A stretch of DNA of 45,346 bases from Cyanobacteria bacterium bin.51 (lineage in GTDB: Bacteria > Cyanobacteriota > Cyanobacteriia > PCC-6307 > Cyanobiaceae): NCBI GenBank assembly GCA_013203655.1, contig JABMPN010000089.1, positions 1-45,346 of the forward strand, written 5' to 3'. Positions within the stretch are counted from its first letter, which is position 1. Each line of letters begins with the position of its first letter. This document shows, one piece after another, positions 1 through 8,508 of the stretch. The position numbers and the translations under genes were made by a program. The notes below the pieces were generated by a model. The model searched no databases, had not been told where the DNA came from, and was given only the letters and a program-made list of their open reading frames with translations.

Positions 1-591
1 CAGGGTCCAGGGGCTGGGGCTGAACAGGGCTTCGATCGGGGCCCCGGAGGCCGGCCCCCTGAGCAGGGCCGCCAGGGTGGCGGCGGTGGTGCTCAGCACC
101 AGAACCGCCACCACTACCTTACTCAACCGATCCAGGCTGCGGTAGTGCCCCCAGAGTAACAGCACCAGGCAGAACGCCAGCAGCAACAGGGCCAGAGTGG
201 TGGCCGGCAGTGCCCCTCCCAGCGCGGCGGGCAACAGGATGGCGACCAGGCTGCCGCTCACCGACGCCAGGGCCGCAATGTTGGCCACGCCGGTGGTGGC
301 CGTGATCAGCAGAAACAGGGGCAGATACCAGCTGGCCTGCCGCTGATAGCCCTCCAGCAGGCTCAGTCCGGTGACCGCCGTGAAGCGGGTCCCCACAAGC
401 AGAAAGGGGTACTTGATCAGGTTGATCAGCAGCACCAGCCCCAGCAACCCCAGCCCATAGGAGGCACCGGCCTGGGTGGAGGCCACCAGGTGCGAGCCAC
501 CGATCGCCGCGCCGGCCAGGAGGATGCCGGGTCCGAGGCTCCGGCGCAGCCCAGCCAAGCGGAGACGGGAGGAAACGGCGTTGGGGTGCAT
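1..591 (-). CDS. Nramp-like divalent metal transporter, N-terminal part (runs off window)
   Basis: I read this frame by hand on the minus strand; the ORF track omits it because no stop falls inside the window. From the ATG at 591 it gives 197 residues beginning MHPNAVSSRLRLAGLRRSLG, then GPGILLAGAAIGGSHLVAST, the glycine-rich first membrane helix of Nramp-related transporters, followed by at least four more hydrophobic segments. The helix-1 motif differs from classical MntH (which has a DPGN element), so it belongs to a divergent Nramp-like branch and the metal cannot be assigned. Role inferred: proton-coupled uptake or release of a divalent metal at the inner membrane. The C-terminal half lies outside the window. 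It is convergent with nothing visible; sbtB ends about 220 nt upstream on the same strand. Confidence 0.8.
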   Translation of the reverse strand, partial: MHPNAVSSRLRLAGLRRSLGPGILLAGAAIGGSHLVASTQAGASYGLGLLGLVLLINLIKYPFLLVGTRFTAVTGLSLLEGYQRQASWYLPLFLLITATTGVANIAALASVSGSLVAILLPAALGGALPATTLALLLLAFCLVLLLWGHYRSLDRLSKVVVAVLVLSTTAATLAALLRGPASGAPIEALFSPSPWTL

Positions 592-731
592 GGCGACCGA
601 TTACAGCCAACAGTTTGATCATTCGCGGGCCAGTCGCATCCGGGTGCTTGGAGATCCGGCTGCTTGACGATCCAGCTGCTTGACGATCTGCGGCATTGCC
701 CACGTCCCGGAGCTGGCCCTGCTTCACCCCA

Positions 732-766
732 CAAAAAACCGGCCATGTCAGAGGGACACAGCCGGA
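732..766 (-). terminator. Intrinsic terminator after sbtB
   Basis: On the minus strand the sequence CCGGCTGT...ACA-TG-GCCGG is followed directly by TTTTTT. The stem is 5 GC pairs plus 3 more with a 2-nt bulge. It lies about 50 nt after the sbtB stop and is the only candidate in the window with a good U-tract. Confidence 0.6.
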
Positions 767-814
767 AATTCATCGTGTCAGATCAGATCAGGGGTTTGAT
801 CAGATCAAGCCAGA

Positions 815-1129
815 TCAGAACTTGTGATCGCGCAGGGCTTCCACCTGGTAGATGTAAGTGATGATCGAGTAATCCGCGTAAAACTTGGTTGCGATGTCAT
901 GGGTGATCTTGTCAGCCAGCTCGCGGGTGCCGGTGAGTACCTCGATTTTCACATTGGAAAGCGTATGGGAAACGCTTGGGTCTCCCGTAGAGCGGACATT
1001 GCGGCTTCCTTCCCCTCCAGCTGCATTCACAGTGTACCCAGTGGCACCTGCCGCCTTGATCAGCTTGATGATTTTCTTGGAGAGTATTTCCTCCCCTACG
1101 ATCACCAACTTCCACACTTGTTGACTCAT
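815..1129 (-). CDS. sbtB: SbtB, PII-like regulator of the SbtA bicarbonate transporter
   Basis: A 104-aa protein with the ferredoxin-like PII fold pattern: [20 protein letters not shown] at the N-terminus and a Gly/Ser-rich T-loop region ([14 protein letters not shown], about residues 37-50). It ends in VEALRDHKF. SbtB proteins are trimers that bind adenine nucleotides including cAMP and plug the cytoplasmic face of SbtA. The cysteine-containing C-terminal loop (CGPxGC type) described in some SbtB proteins is absent, because the chain stops at the last strand. The gene follows sbtA after 39 nt, so co-transcription is likely; its own ATG is clear. Identification rests on the fold pattern and on the adjacent sbtA. 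Confidence 0.93.
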   Translation of the reverse strand: MSQQVWKLVIVGEEILSKKIIKLIKAAGATGYTVNAAGGEGSRNVRSTGDPSVSHTLSNVKIEVLTGTRELADKITHDIATKFYADYSIITYIYQVEALRDHKF

Positions 1130-1168
1130 AGTCTTGGCCTCTGATTGGTTTTGATTTTGAACGTTGGA

Positions 1169-2164
1169 CTAGCGAGCCATCATCTCAGCAATCCCAATGA
1201 ACAGGGGGATGCAGATGGCGATCGCCACCGGCGTGCCGATGGCCGTGGAGGCGCCGATGTAGGCAGAGGGATTGGCTGAGGGAATGCCAGCACGCAGGGT
1301 CGGCGGCCCGGAGATATCCGAGCTTGACGCGGCGATCACCGCCAGCACCACAGCACCACCGATACTGAAACCGGTGATTTTGTGAATGATGAGGCCGACA
1401 CCGAAAGCGAGAAAACCATGCACGATGGGAGCAATGAATGCGTAGATGGCAAACCACTGAGCAACCTTGCGCAGCTCATTCATACGCTGGGCAGCCTCCA
1501 TCCCCATGATGATCATCAGAATCGCGAGGAAGCCTCTGAACAGAGGATTGAAGAACGATTCATAGACAGACTCGGGCTTGGTGAGAATGCCAAGCGCCAC
1601 ACCCAGGAGCATTGCTGTGACGGCCGAGCTCTGCAGGCTCTCCTTGATGATCGGCCAGATCTCAACTTTCTCGGAGGCCTCTCCGTTCTTCTTGGTGAGA
1701 TAAACGCTGGCCACCACGATCGCCGTCACCAGGGCCGGGATGTCCATGAAGGGATAGAGGGCTGCTGACCAGGCCTCATAGGGAATATTGGCAGAATCCA
1801 GCTGTGGCAGCAAAGCAGCCAGAGTGGAGCCGCTCACCGCCCCGAAGAGGCCACCCGTTGCCAAGGCATCAGTGGTTTTGATGCCTGGCAACCTCCCTAA
1901 GGTGTATTGACCGATGAACACGATTGCTATGCCCACTAACATAGCCCCGAGAGCCGGGAGGAAGATCTCGGTGGGGTTGGAATTGCGGATGGCGATGCCA
2001 GCACTCAACCCGATCTTCATCAGCAAGAAGAAGGTGATGAACCTGTAGATCGAATCTGGAATAGCCAGTTGGCTGCCGAAGGAGGCAACAACGATGCCGC
2101 CGATCAAGAAGCCAAGTGTTGGAGACTGAAGCTGCTTGATGAATAGTTCAATGAAGTCGGACAA
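1169..2164 (-). CDS. sbtA: SbtA, sodium-dependent bicarbonate transporter
   Basis: 331 aa, polytopic membrane protein. Diagnostic SbtA stretches are DALATGGLFGAVSGSTLAAL, YPFMDIPALVTAIVVAS, and near the C-terminus SSSDISGPPTLRAGIPSANP. SbtA imports HCO3- with Na+ at the plasma membrane for the CO2-concentrating mechanism. The frame opens with TTG at 2164, preceded by AGGA about 6 nt upstream; the nearest ATG (AUGAGGAUUUGA) is out of frame and stops at once, so TTG is the best start. The protein is about 40 residues shorter than Synechocystis SbtA from memory, because the cytoplasmic linker between the two inverted halves is reduced to about YLTKKNGEASEKVEIWP. sbtB follows. Base composition is lower in GC than in neighbouring genes. 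Confidence 0.95.
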   Translation of the reverse strand: MSDFIELFIKQLQSPTLGFLIGGIVVASFGSQLAIPDSIYRFITFFLLMKIGLSAGIAIRNSNPTEIFLPALGAMLVGIAIVFIGQYTLGRLPGIKTTDALATGGLFGAVSGSTLAALLPQLDSANIPYEAWSAALYPFMDIPALVTAIVVASVYLTKKNGEASEKVEIWPIIKESLQSSAVTAMLLGVALGILTKPESVYESFFNPLFRGFLAILMIIMGMEAAQRMNELRKVAQWFAIYAFIAPIVHGFLAFGVGLIIHKITGFSIGGAVVLAVIAASSSDISGPPTLRAGIPSANPSAYIGASTAIGTPVAIAICIPLFIGIAEMMAR

Positions 2165-2882
2165 TTCAAATCCTCATGTAATGTTAGAGATTTAGACCGC
2201 TGAGAAAGCAAGAATCACCAGATGATTAAAGACAAGACTGCAACTGGGCTGAGGAGTTTCAGTTCTTGTCATTTGACCTGCTTGATCCTGAATGTTGATC
2301 GTTCTGCCAATCGTTTCGCGAATAGTTCCAGCAATCAACGGGTGATCGTGAGTGGCTGGGCAGACTTGGTGAATGTGCTGAGAACGTGAGAAGAAGATTC
2401 AGGTCGTGTCTTTTCTTCTGTCAGGTGTCATGGGTTTTGAAGGCAAGGGAAGGAGGGAGATGGACGCCTGGCCGACCAAAGAAAGTGGCACAGATTTTAA
2501 ATTAAGCACACATCTGAATGGAAGCGTTAGGGCCTAGTCCAGAGCGTGAATAAGCGTTCTCAGCAGGGAAACATGTTTGTCAGGCCATAAGGATGGCTGA
2601 CCTTAATTCCTTTCCGCAGGGGTTGGGTGTCGGTCGCGCAAAGAGTCGTAAATCTGATCGATAAGCACGCATTATCTGAGGATCGACAGGTATTGGCACA
2701 GAAGGAGAAGACGCCGCATCGCAGCACGCTCCTGCCCCGCTGCCGTTGTGCTCCACCGTTGGGCCAAGCCGCGCCTATGGCTGCCATCAGATGGCCGAAT
2801 CGCCCCAGCCCGGCACGGAGGCCAAGGCGGCCAAGGAAAATCGCCTGGCGTTTCTAGAGTCGGGGTCCTCGCAGCACCGCCG
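2165..2882. promoter_or_regulatory. 718-nt divergent intergenic region between sbtA and flv3
   Basis: No credible gene is seen. The sbtA-proximal part is AT-rich: 22 of the 60 bases at 2161-2220 are G or C by my count. It carries a dyad AATCA-N5-TGATT at 2213-2227 and a TTCGCGAA palindrome at 2315-2322, either of which could be an operator for the LysR-type regulators that control Ci-uptake genes. I found no exact NtcA GTA-N8-TAC site. The flv3-proximal part (from about 2690) returns to high GC. The track ORFs here lack family signatures. Confidence 0.4.
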
Positions 2883-4652
2883 ATGTCCGCCGCCATCTCC
2901 GCCCCGCTCGCTGCCACCGCCACAGCCCCCGCCGCTCCCCGCCTCTCGCTGCAGTGCGAGGCAATCGCACCTGACACCACCACGCTCCGCTCCCTGGACT
3001 GGGACCGCAGCCGCTTCGACATCGAATTCGGCCTGCGTAACGGCACCACTTACAACGCCTTTCTGGTGCGGGGCGAGCGCACCGCCCTGATCGACACCAG
3101 CCATCTCAAGTTCGCCGGCACCTGGCTGCCGTTGTTGGAGGAGCAGATCGATCCGGCCAAGATCGATCACCTGATCGTGTCCCACACCGAGCCCGATCAC
3201 TCCGGCCTGATCGGCGCCCTGCTCGATCGCAACCCCGACATCGAGATCGTGGCCTCCAAGGTGGCGATCGCCTACCTGGCCGACCAGGTGCACCGCCCCT
3301 TCCGCAGCCGGGCGGTGAAGAGCGGTGAAGAACTGGATCTGGGCACCAACCCCGAGAGCGGCGTCGCCCACCGTTTCGAATTCCTCAGTGCCCCCAACCT
3401 GCACTGGCCCGACACGATCTTTTCCTTCGATCACGGCACCGGCATCCTCTACACCTGCGATGCCTTCGGCCTCCACTACTGCTCCGAAGCGGTATTCGAT
3501 GTGGATCCCGGCGCCATCGCCCCGGACTTCCGCTTCTATTACGACTGCCTGATGGGTCCCAACGCCCGCAGCGTGCTGCAGGCCCTCAAGCGCATGGATG
3601 GCCTGCCGCCGATCACGATGATCGCCACCGGCCACGGGCCGCTGCTGCGCGAGCACCTCAACCTCTGGATCGGCGATTACCGCGACTGGAGCAGCCAGCG
3701 CAGCGCCGGTGAAACCTACGCGGCCGTCTGCTATCTCAGCCAGTACGGCTTCTGTGATCGGCTCAGCCAGGCCCTGGCCCGCGGCATCGGCAAGGCCGAA
3801 AGCCAGGCCCAGCTGGTGGATCTGCGCGCCACCGATCCCCAGGAGCTGGCGGCCCTGATCGGTGAGGCCAGCGCCGTGCTGGTGCCCACCTGGCCGGCCA
3901 GTCCCGATGCCGATACCCAGCAGTCGATCGGCACCCTGCTGGCGGCTCTCCACGCCAAGCAGTGGGTGGCCGTCTACGACGCCTATGGCGGCAACGACCT
4001 GCCGATCGACAGCATCGCCGCCCAGTTGCGTGGCCTGGGCCAGAAGGAGGCCTTCCCCCCCCTGCGGGTCCGCAAGGTGCCCGATGGCAACGATTACCAG
4101 CGCTTCGAGGAGGCCGGCACCGACCTGGGCCAGATGCTCGGCCGCGCCAAGACGATCGCGGCGATGAAGGCGCTCGACAGCGACCTGGACAAGGCGCTCG
4201 GCCGGCTGAGCGGCGGCCTTTATATCGTCACGGCCCGCCAGGAGGAACGCAGCAGCGCCATGGTGGCCAGCTGGGTGAGCCAGGCCAGTTTCGAGCCGCC
4301 GGGCCTCTCGATCGCCGTGGCCAAAGACCGGGCCATCGAAACCCTGATGCAGGTGGGTGATCGCTTCGTGCTCAACATCCTCCAGGAGGGCAAATACCAG
4401 GAGCTGCTCCGCCATTTCCTGCGTCGCTTCCCGCCCGGTGCCGACCGCTTCGCCGGGGTCGCCACCCTGGCGGGGGCCGCCAGGGGCGGTCCGGTGCTGA
4501 GCGAGGCCCTGGCCTACCTGGGGTGCCTCGTCGTGCAGCGCATGGAAACCCCCGACCACTGGATCATCTACGCCGAGGTGGAGGAGGGCACCGTGGCCGA
4601 CAGTGAGGGCGCCACCGCCGTTCACCATCGCAAGGTGGGCAACCACTACTGA
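2883..4652 (+). CDS. flv3: Flv3, flavodiiron protein (NAD(P)H:O2 reductase subunit)
   Basis: 589 aa from ATG 2883; the longer track ORF adds an atypical N-terminus read from a non-ATG start. Three domains in order: metallo-beta-lactamase-like (about 1-245) with the canonical diiron motif HTEPDHSG near residue 100, flavodoxin-like (about 250-430), and a C-terminal flavin-reductase domain (SGGLYIVTARQEE, then SAMVASWVSQASF). This is the cyanobacterial class C layout. With Flv1 it forms the heteromer that reduces O2 to water downstream of photosystem I, an electron safety valve under fluctuating light. Canonical iron ligands make it the Flv3/Flv4 type; since the partner is Flv1-like, Flv3 is preferred. 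The stop TGA overlaps the next ATG (TGATG), so the two are translationally coupled. Confidence 0.93.
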   Translation: MSAAISAPLAATATAPAAPRLSLQCEAIAPDTTTLRSLDWDRSRFDIEFGLRNGTTYNAFLVRGERTALIDTSHLKFAGTWLPLLEEQIDPAKIDHLIVSHTEPDHSGLIGALLDRNPDIEIVASKVAIAYLADQVHRPFRSRAVKSGEELDLGTNPESGVAHRFEFLSAPNLHWPDTIFSFDHGTGILYTCDAFGLHYCSEAVFDVDPGAIAPDFRFYYDCLMGPNARSVLQALKRMDGLPPITMIATGHGPLLREHLNLWIGDYRDWSSQRSAGETYAAVCYLSQYGFCDRLSQALARGIGKAESQAQLVDLRATDPQELAALIGEASAVLVPTWPASPDADTQQSIGTLLAALHAKQWVAVYDAYGGNDLPIDSIAAQLRGLGQKEAFPPLRVRKVPDGNDYQRFEEAGTDLGQMLGRAKTIAAMKALDSDLDKALGRLSGGLYIVTARQEERSSAMVASWVSQASFEPPGLSIAVAKDRAIETLMQVGDRFVLNILQEGKYQELLRHFLRRFPPGADRFAGVATLAGAARGGPVLSEALAYLGCLVVQRMETPDHWIIYAEVEEGTVADSEGATAVHHRKVGNHY

Positions 4653-6511
4653 TGGGCGATTCCAACCTCGCCGCGGTCGCCGCCTCCCCCTCCGCTGCCG
4701 AGGCCGGCGACCGCCGCGTCATCCTGCTGCCGATCGAGCCCGGTCTGCTCTGCCTGTGGGGCCTCAGCCCGAAGCGCCTGCGCTTCGAGGTGGAGTACGG
4801 CCTGGAGCGAGGCACCACGGCCAACAGCTTTCTGTTCGAAGCCGGCAGCACGGCCGGGGGACAGTCCGTGCCGCCGGTGCTCGTCCATCCGCCGGGGGCG
4901 TCGTTCGCGGCCCCCTTCCTTGAGCAGCTCGCCCTGCTCGTGCCCTCCGACGCGCCGCTGAAGGTGGTGGTGGGGCACCTGAACCCCAACCGGATCGCGA
5001 TGCTGCGGGAGCTGGCCGTTCGCTGGCCCTCCCTGATGCTGGTCGCCTCCAACGCTGGCGCCCGCCTGCTGAGCGAGCTCTGGCCCCAGCGCAAACCCGC
5101 CGCTCCCGGCTCAAGCGAACCGGAACCGCCGCTGCCTCCCCTGCCCCCGATCGATGTGGTCAAGCAGGAGGTCAGCCGTGAGCTGGCCGCTGGTCACCGG
5201 CTCACCCTGATCCCCACCCCCACGCCCCGCTGGCCCAGCGCCCTGGTGGCCTTCGAGGAGACCAGCGGCCTGCTGATGAGCGGCAAGTTCTTCGCCGCCC
5301 ACCTCTGCCTTGAGGCCTTCGCCGAGGCCAACCGGGTCAGCAGCGAGGAAGACCGTCGCCACTTCTACGATTGCCTGATGGCGCCGATGGCCCGCCAGGT
5401 CGAATCGGTCGTCGACCGGCTCGAAGAGCTGCCGATCCGTACGATCTCCCCCGGCCACGGCCCGGCGATCAGCGAAAGCTGGCGCAGCCTGCTGGCCGAC
5501 TACCGCCGCTGGGGCGAACGGCAGGACAAGGCCAAGCTGGCAGTCGCCCTGCTCTATGCCAGCGCCTACGGCAACACCGCCGCCATTGCCGATGCCCTGG
5601 CCCAGGGGGTGTCCCGCACCGGCGTCCGGGTCGAGAGCGTCAACTGCGAGTTCGCCCCGCCCGAGCAGCTGCTCGAGACGATCCGCCGTTGCGATGCCCT
5701 GCTGATCGGCTCCCCCACCCTGGGTGGCCATGCCCCCACGCCGATCGTTTCGGCCCTCGGCACCCTGCTGGCCGAGGCCGACCGGGCCAAGCCGGTGGGG
5801 GTGTTCGGCAGCTACGGCTGGAGTGGTGAGGCGATCGATCTGCTGGAGGCCAAATTGCGCGACGGCGGCTTCCGCTTCGCCTTCGAGACGATCCGGGTGA
5901 AGTTCAGCCCCGACGCCTCCACCCTGCAGCGCCTGGAGGAAACCGGCACGGCCCTGGGGCGGGAACTGCTGGGCCAGCAGCGGCGCAGCAAGCGCACCCC
6001 CGCCGGTGGCCTCAGCCAGAGCCTCAGCAACAGCGCGGTGCTGGCCCTCGGCCGGGTGGTCGGCTCTCTCTGCGTCCTTACCACCCGCCGTGGCGAAGGG
6101 GAAGGGGCGATCGGCAGCGCCATGGTGGCCAGCTGGGTGAGCCAGGCCAGTTTCACGCCACCGGGGTTCACCGTGGCGGTGGCCAAGGACCGGGCCGTCG
6201 AGAGCCTGCTGCACGTGGGGGATGCCTTCACCCTCAACGTGCTGGCGGAAGGGAGGGAGACGGGCCCGATGAAACAGTTCCTGCAGCGCTTCCCCCCCGG
6301 CGCCGACCGTTTTGCCGGCCTTCAGCTGGAGACCAGCCCGTCCGGCCAGCCCGTTCTGCCCGAGGCGATGGCCTGGCTGGAGGCGCGGGTGAGCCAGCGG
6401 ATGGAATGCGGCGACCACTGGCTGCTCTACGCCCAGGTGAGCCATGGCGGCCTGCTCGATGCCGCCGCCCTGACGGCGGTGCACCAGCGCCGCAGTGGGG
6501 CCAACTACTGA
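4652..6511 (+). CDS. flv1: Flv1, flavodiiron protein with non-canonical metal site
   Basis: 619 aa with the same three domains as its neighbour: lactamase-like fold (LRFEVEYGLERGTTANSFLF), flavodoxin-like (ALLYASAYGNTAAIADALAQ, about residue 295) and flavin reductase (GSAMVASWVSQASF, about residue 490). The diiron motif is degenerate: where Flv3 has HTEPDH this protein has GHLNPNR. Substitution of the iron ligands is known for the Flv1/Flv2 type, which works only with its canonical partner. There is a Pro-rich stretch near residue 150-165 (EPEPPLPPLPPI) between strands of the first domain. The start overlaps the flv3 stop by one base. A 41-nt stretch is identical to flv3. Confidence 0.93.
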   Translation: MGDSNLAAVAASPSAAEAGDRRVILLPIEPGLLCLWGLSPKRLRFEVEYGLERGTTANSFLFEAGSTAGGQSVPPVLVHPPGASFAAPFLEQLALLVPSDAPLKVVVGHLNPNRIAMLRELAVRWPSLMLVASNAGARLLSELWPQRKPAAPGSSEPEPPLPPLPPIDVVKQEVSRELAAGHRLTLIPTPTPRWPSALVAFEETSGLLMSGKFFAAHLCLEAFAEANRVSSEEDRRHFYDCLMAPMARQVESVVDRLEELPIRTISPGHGPAISESWRSLLADYRRWGERQDKAKLAVALLYASAYGNTAAIADALAQGVSRTGVRVESVNCEFAPPEQLLETIRRCDALLIGSPTLGGHAPTPIVSALGTLLAEADRAKPVGVFGSYGWSGEAIDLLEAKLRDGGFRFAFETIRVKFSPDASTLQRLEETGTALGRELLGQQRRSKRTPAGGLSQSLSNSAVLALGRVVGSLCVLTTRRGEGEGAIGSAMVASWVSQASFTPPGFTVAVAKDRAVESLLHVGDAFTLNVLAEGRETGPMKQFLQRFPPGADRFAGLQLETSPSGQPVLPEAMAWLEARVSQRMECGDHWLLYAQVSHGGLLDAAALTAVHQRRSGANY

Positions 6512-6567
6512 GCGGCGCCGTGCTCTCTTACTCCCTGCGCCCGAAGACGGCCAGGACGGTGTTCCCC

Positions 6568-6588
6568 GACACCGGCCCATCCGGTGTC
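6568..6588 (+). terminator. Hairpin after flv1, possible terminator
   Basis: GACACCGG-cccat-CCGGTGTC is a perfect 8-bp stem with a 5-nt loop, 57 nt after the flv1 stop. No T-run follows, so termination is only inferred. Confidence 0.4.
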
Positions 6589-6639
6589 CCATCGCCATTC
6601 TGCGAGGGAAGCCCCACCCGCCTGACCGCCTGCTCCCCC

Positions 6640-7716
6640 ATGGCCTCCGACCTGTTCACCCCCCTGCGCCTCGGCCCCCTGGAGCTGCCCAACCGGGTGT
6701 GGATGGCACCGCTCACCCGCTCCCGGGCCGAGGCCGATCACGTGCCCGGCGCGCTGATGGCCACCTACTACGCCCAGCGGGCCTCGGCCGGTCTGATCAT
6801 CGCCGAGGCCACCATGGCGATCGAGGGGCACTCTGCGTTCATCCGCGAACCCGGGATCCATTCAGCCGCCCAGATCGCCGGCTGGCGCCTGACCACAGAG
6901 GCGGTTCATGCCGCCGGAGGGCGCATCGTTCTGCAGATCTGGCACGGCGGCCGTGCCTGCCACCCGCTGCTCAACGGCGGTCTCCAGCCGGTGGCCCCCA
7001 GCCCGATCGCCATCACCGGCGACGAGATCCACACCCCCGAGGGCAAGCAGCCCTACGTGGTGCCGCGGGAGCTGGCCGATGGGGAGATTCCGGCGATCGT
7101 GGAAGGGTTCCGGCAGGCCGCCTGCAACGCCATGGCCGCCGGCTTCGACGGGGTTGAGGTGCATGGCGCCAACGGCTATCTGCTCGACGCGTTCCTGCGC
7201 GACGGCAGCAACCGGCGCAGCGGACCCTATGGCGGACCGCTCGAGAACCGGGCCCGGCTGCTGCTGGAGGTGATCGCGGCCGTGCGCCTGGAATCGGAGG
7301 TGGTGGGACTGCGGATCTCGCCCCTGAACGGCTACAACGCCATGGTCGACAGCGATCCCATCGGCCTGTCGACCTGGTTGGCGGAACGCCTCAACGCCGC
7401 CGGACTGGCTTATCTGCACGTGATGCGCGCCGACTTCGCCGGCCTCCAGCATGGTGATGTGCTCACGCCGATCCGTCGGCACTTCGGCGGCTTGCTTGTG
7501 GCCAACATGGGATATGACGTCGAGGAGGCCAACGCCGCCATCGGCGCCGGCGCCATCGATGCGGTGGCCTTCGTCACCGCCTTTCTCGCCAACCCCGACC
7601 TGCCCGAGCGTCTCCGGCTTGGCGCTCCGCTCAACGGCCCTGACCCCGCCACCTTCTACACGCCCGGCCCCGTCGGCTATACCGATTACCCGGCCTTGGC
7701 TGTCCCGGTGGCCTGA
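6640..7716 (+). CDS. Old Yellow Enzyme family alkene reductase (FMN)
   Basis: 358 aa from ATG 6640, MASDLFTPLRLGPLELPNRV, the usual OYE N-terminus; the track's longer start is in a region without homology-like signal. Seen motifs: NRVWMAPLTRSRA, ILQIWHGGRACHP, and the signature EVHGANGYLLDAFLRDGSN then RSGPYGGPLENRARLLLEV. These enzymes use NADPH and FMN to reduce activated C=C bonds or nitrate esters; the physiological substrate in cyanobacteria is not known. Length fits the family (about 360). It is followed after 48 nt by a pirin gene on the same strand, so the two may be co-expressed in electrophile or oxidative stress (inference). Confidence 0.92.
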   Translation: MASDLFTPLRLGPLELPNRVWMAPLTRSRAEADHVPGALMATYYAQRASAGLIIAEATMAIEGHSAFIREPGIHSAAQIAGWRLTTEAVHAAGGRIVLQIWHGGRACHPLLNGGLQPVAPSPIAITGDEIHTPEGKQPYVVPRELADGEIPAIVEGFRQAACNAMAAGFDGVEVHGANGYLLDAFLRDGSNRRSGPYGGPLENRARLLLEVIAAVRLESEVVGLRISPLNGYNAMVDSDPIGLSTWLAERLNAAGLAYLHVMRADFAGLQHGDVLTPIRRHFGGLLVANMGYDVEEANAAIGAGAIDAVAFVTAFLANPDLPERLRLGAPLNGPDPATFYTPGPVGYTDYPALAVPVA

Positions 7717-7764
7717 GGTTTCCCGCCGCTGACCGCCCCCCGCCCCGCCTTCAGGAGCCCTCCG

Positions 7765-8508
7765 ATGACCCGCGCCCTGCCCACCGCCACCCCTCCGGTG
7801 TTCCGCCGGGGGGCTGAGCGCTTCCACAGCCGGCTCGACTGGCTCGAGAGCTGGCACAGCTTCTCCTTCTCCAGCCATTACGACCCGGCCTGGATGGGGT
7901 TCGGTCCGCTGCGGGTGATCAACGACGACACGATCGCCGCCGGCCGGGGCTTCGGCATGCACCCCCACATGGACATGGAGATCATCACCGTGATGGTGGA
8001 AGGGGAGCTCAGCCACCATGACTCCCTGGGTAACGGTGCCGTGCTGCGGGCCGGGGAGGTGCAACGGATGAGTGCCGGCACCGGCGTGATTCACAGCGAG
8101 ATGAACCAGGGGGCGGCGCCCTGCCGGCTGCTGCAGATCTGGATCGAACCGTCCAGCAGCGGCATTCCGCCCAGCTATGAGCAGAAGGCCTTCGCGGTGG
8201 GCGAGGACTGGACCCTGCTGCTCGATCCCGAACACCGCCAGGGGGCGATGGCGGTGCACCGTCCGGTGCGGCTCTGGCGGGCCAGGCCGGCACCCGGCAC
8301 CCGGCTGGCTCTGCCCCTGGCGCCCGACCGCAAGGGCTGGCTGCAGCTGATCGATGGGGAGGCGCGGCTCGATTCCGGGCGCCACCTGGGCCGTGGCGAC
8401 GGCCTCGGCTTTCAGGCCGCCCCCCCTGCCGAGGGCCTCACCGCCGCCGCAGACGGCCTCACCGCCGAGGCTTCAGGCGCTGACCTGCTGTGGTTTGAGC
8501 TGGCCTGA
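7765..8508 (+). CDS. Pirin family bicupin protein
   Basis: 247 aa. The N-terminal cupin has the pirin signature: SFSFSSHYDPAWMGFGPLRV then GFGMHPHMDMEIITVMVEGE, with candidate metal ligands His66, His68, His110 and Glu112 (GTGVIHSEMNQ). Bacterial pirins bind Fe and some act as quercetin 2,3-dioxygenases; function here is otherwise unknown. ATG 7765 has GGAG about 8 nt upstream (caggagccctccgatg). Its last 36 nt overlap, on the opposite strand, the end of the RND permease gene, so the two genes are convergent and can produce antisense 3' ends. Confidence 0.9.
   Translation: MTRALPTATPPVFRRGAERFHSRLDWLESWHSFSFSSHYDPAWMGFGPLRVINDDTIAAGRGFGMHPHMDMEIITVMVEGELSHHDSLGNGAVLRAGEVQRMSAGTGVIHSEMNQGAAPCRLLQIWIEPSSSGIPPSYEQKAFAVGEDWTLLLDPEHRQGAMAVHRPVRLWRARPAPGTRLALPLAPDRKGWLQLIDGEARLDSGRHLGRGDGLGFQAAPPAEGLTAAADGLTAEASGADLLWFELA

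Noticed and set aside
2787-4646. 619-aa minus-strand ORF opposite flv3
   Set aside because: Antisense shadow of a GC-rich gene; His/Gly/Ala-rich with no family signature, while flv3 on the plus strand has clear motifs.
5111-6598. 495-aa minus-strand ORF opposite flv1
   Set aside because: Shadow frame of the high-GC flv1 gene.
6862-8385. 507-aa minus-strand ORF opposite the OYE and pirin genes
   Set aside because: Spans two real plus-strand genes and shows the Gly/His/Arg-rich bias of shadow frames.
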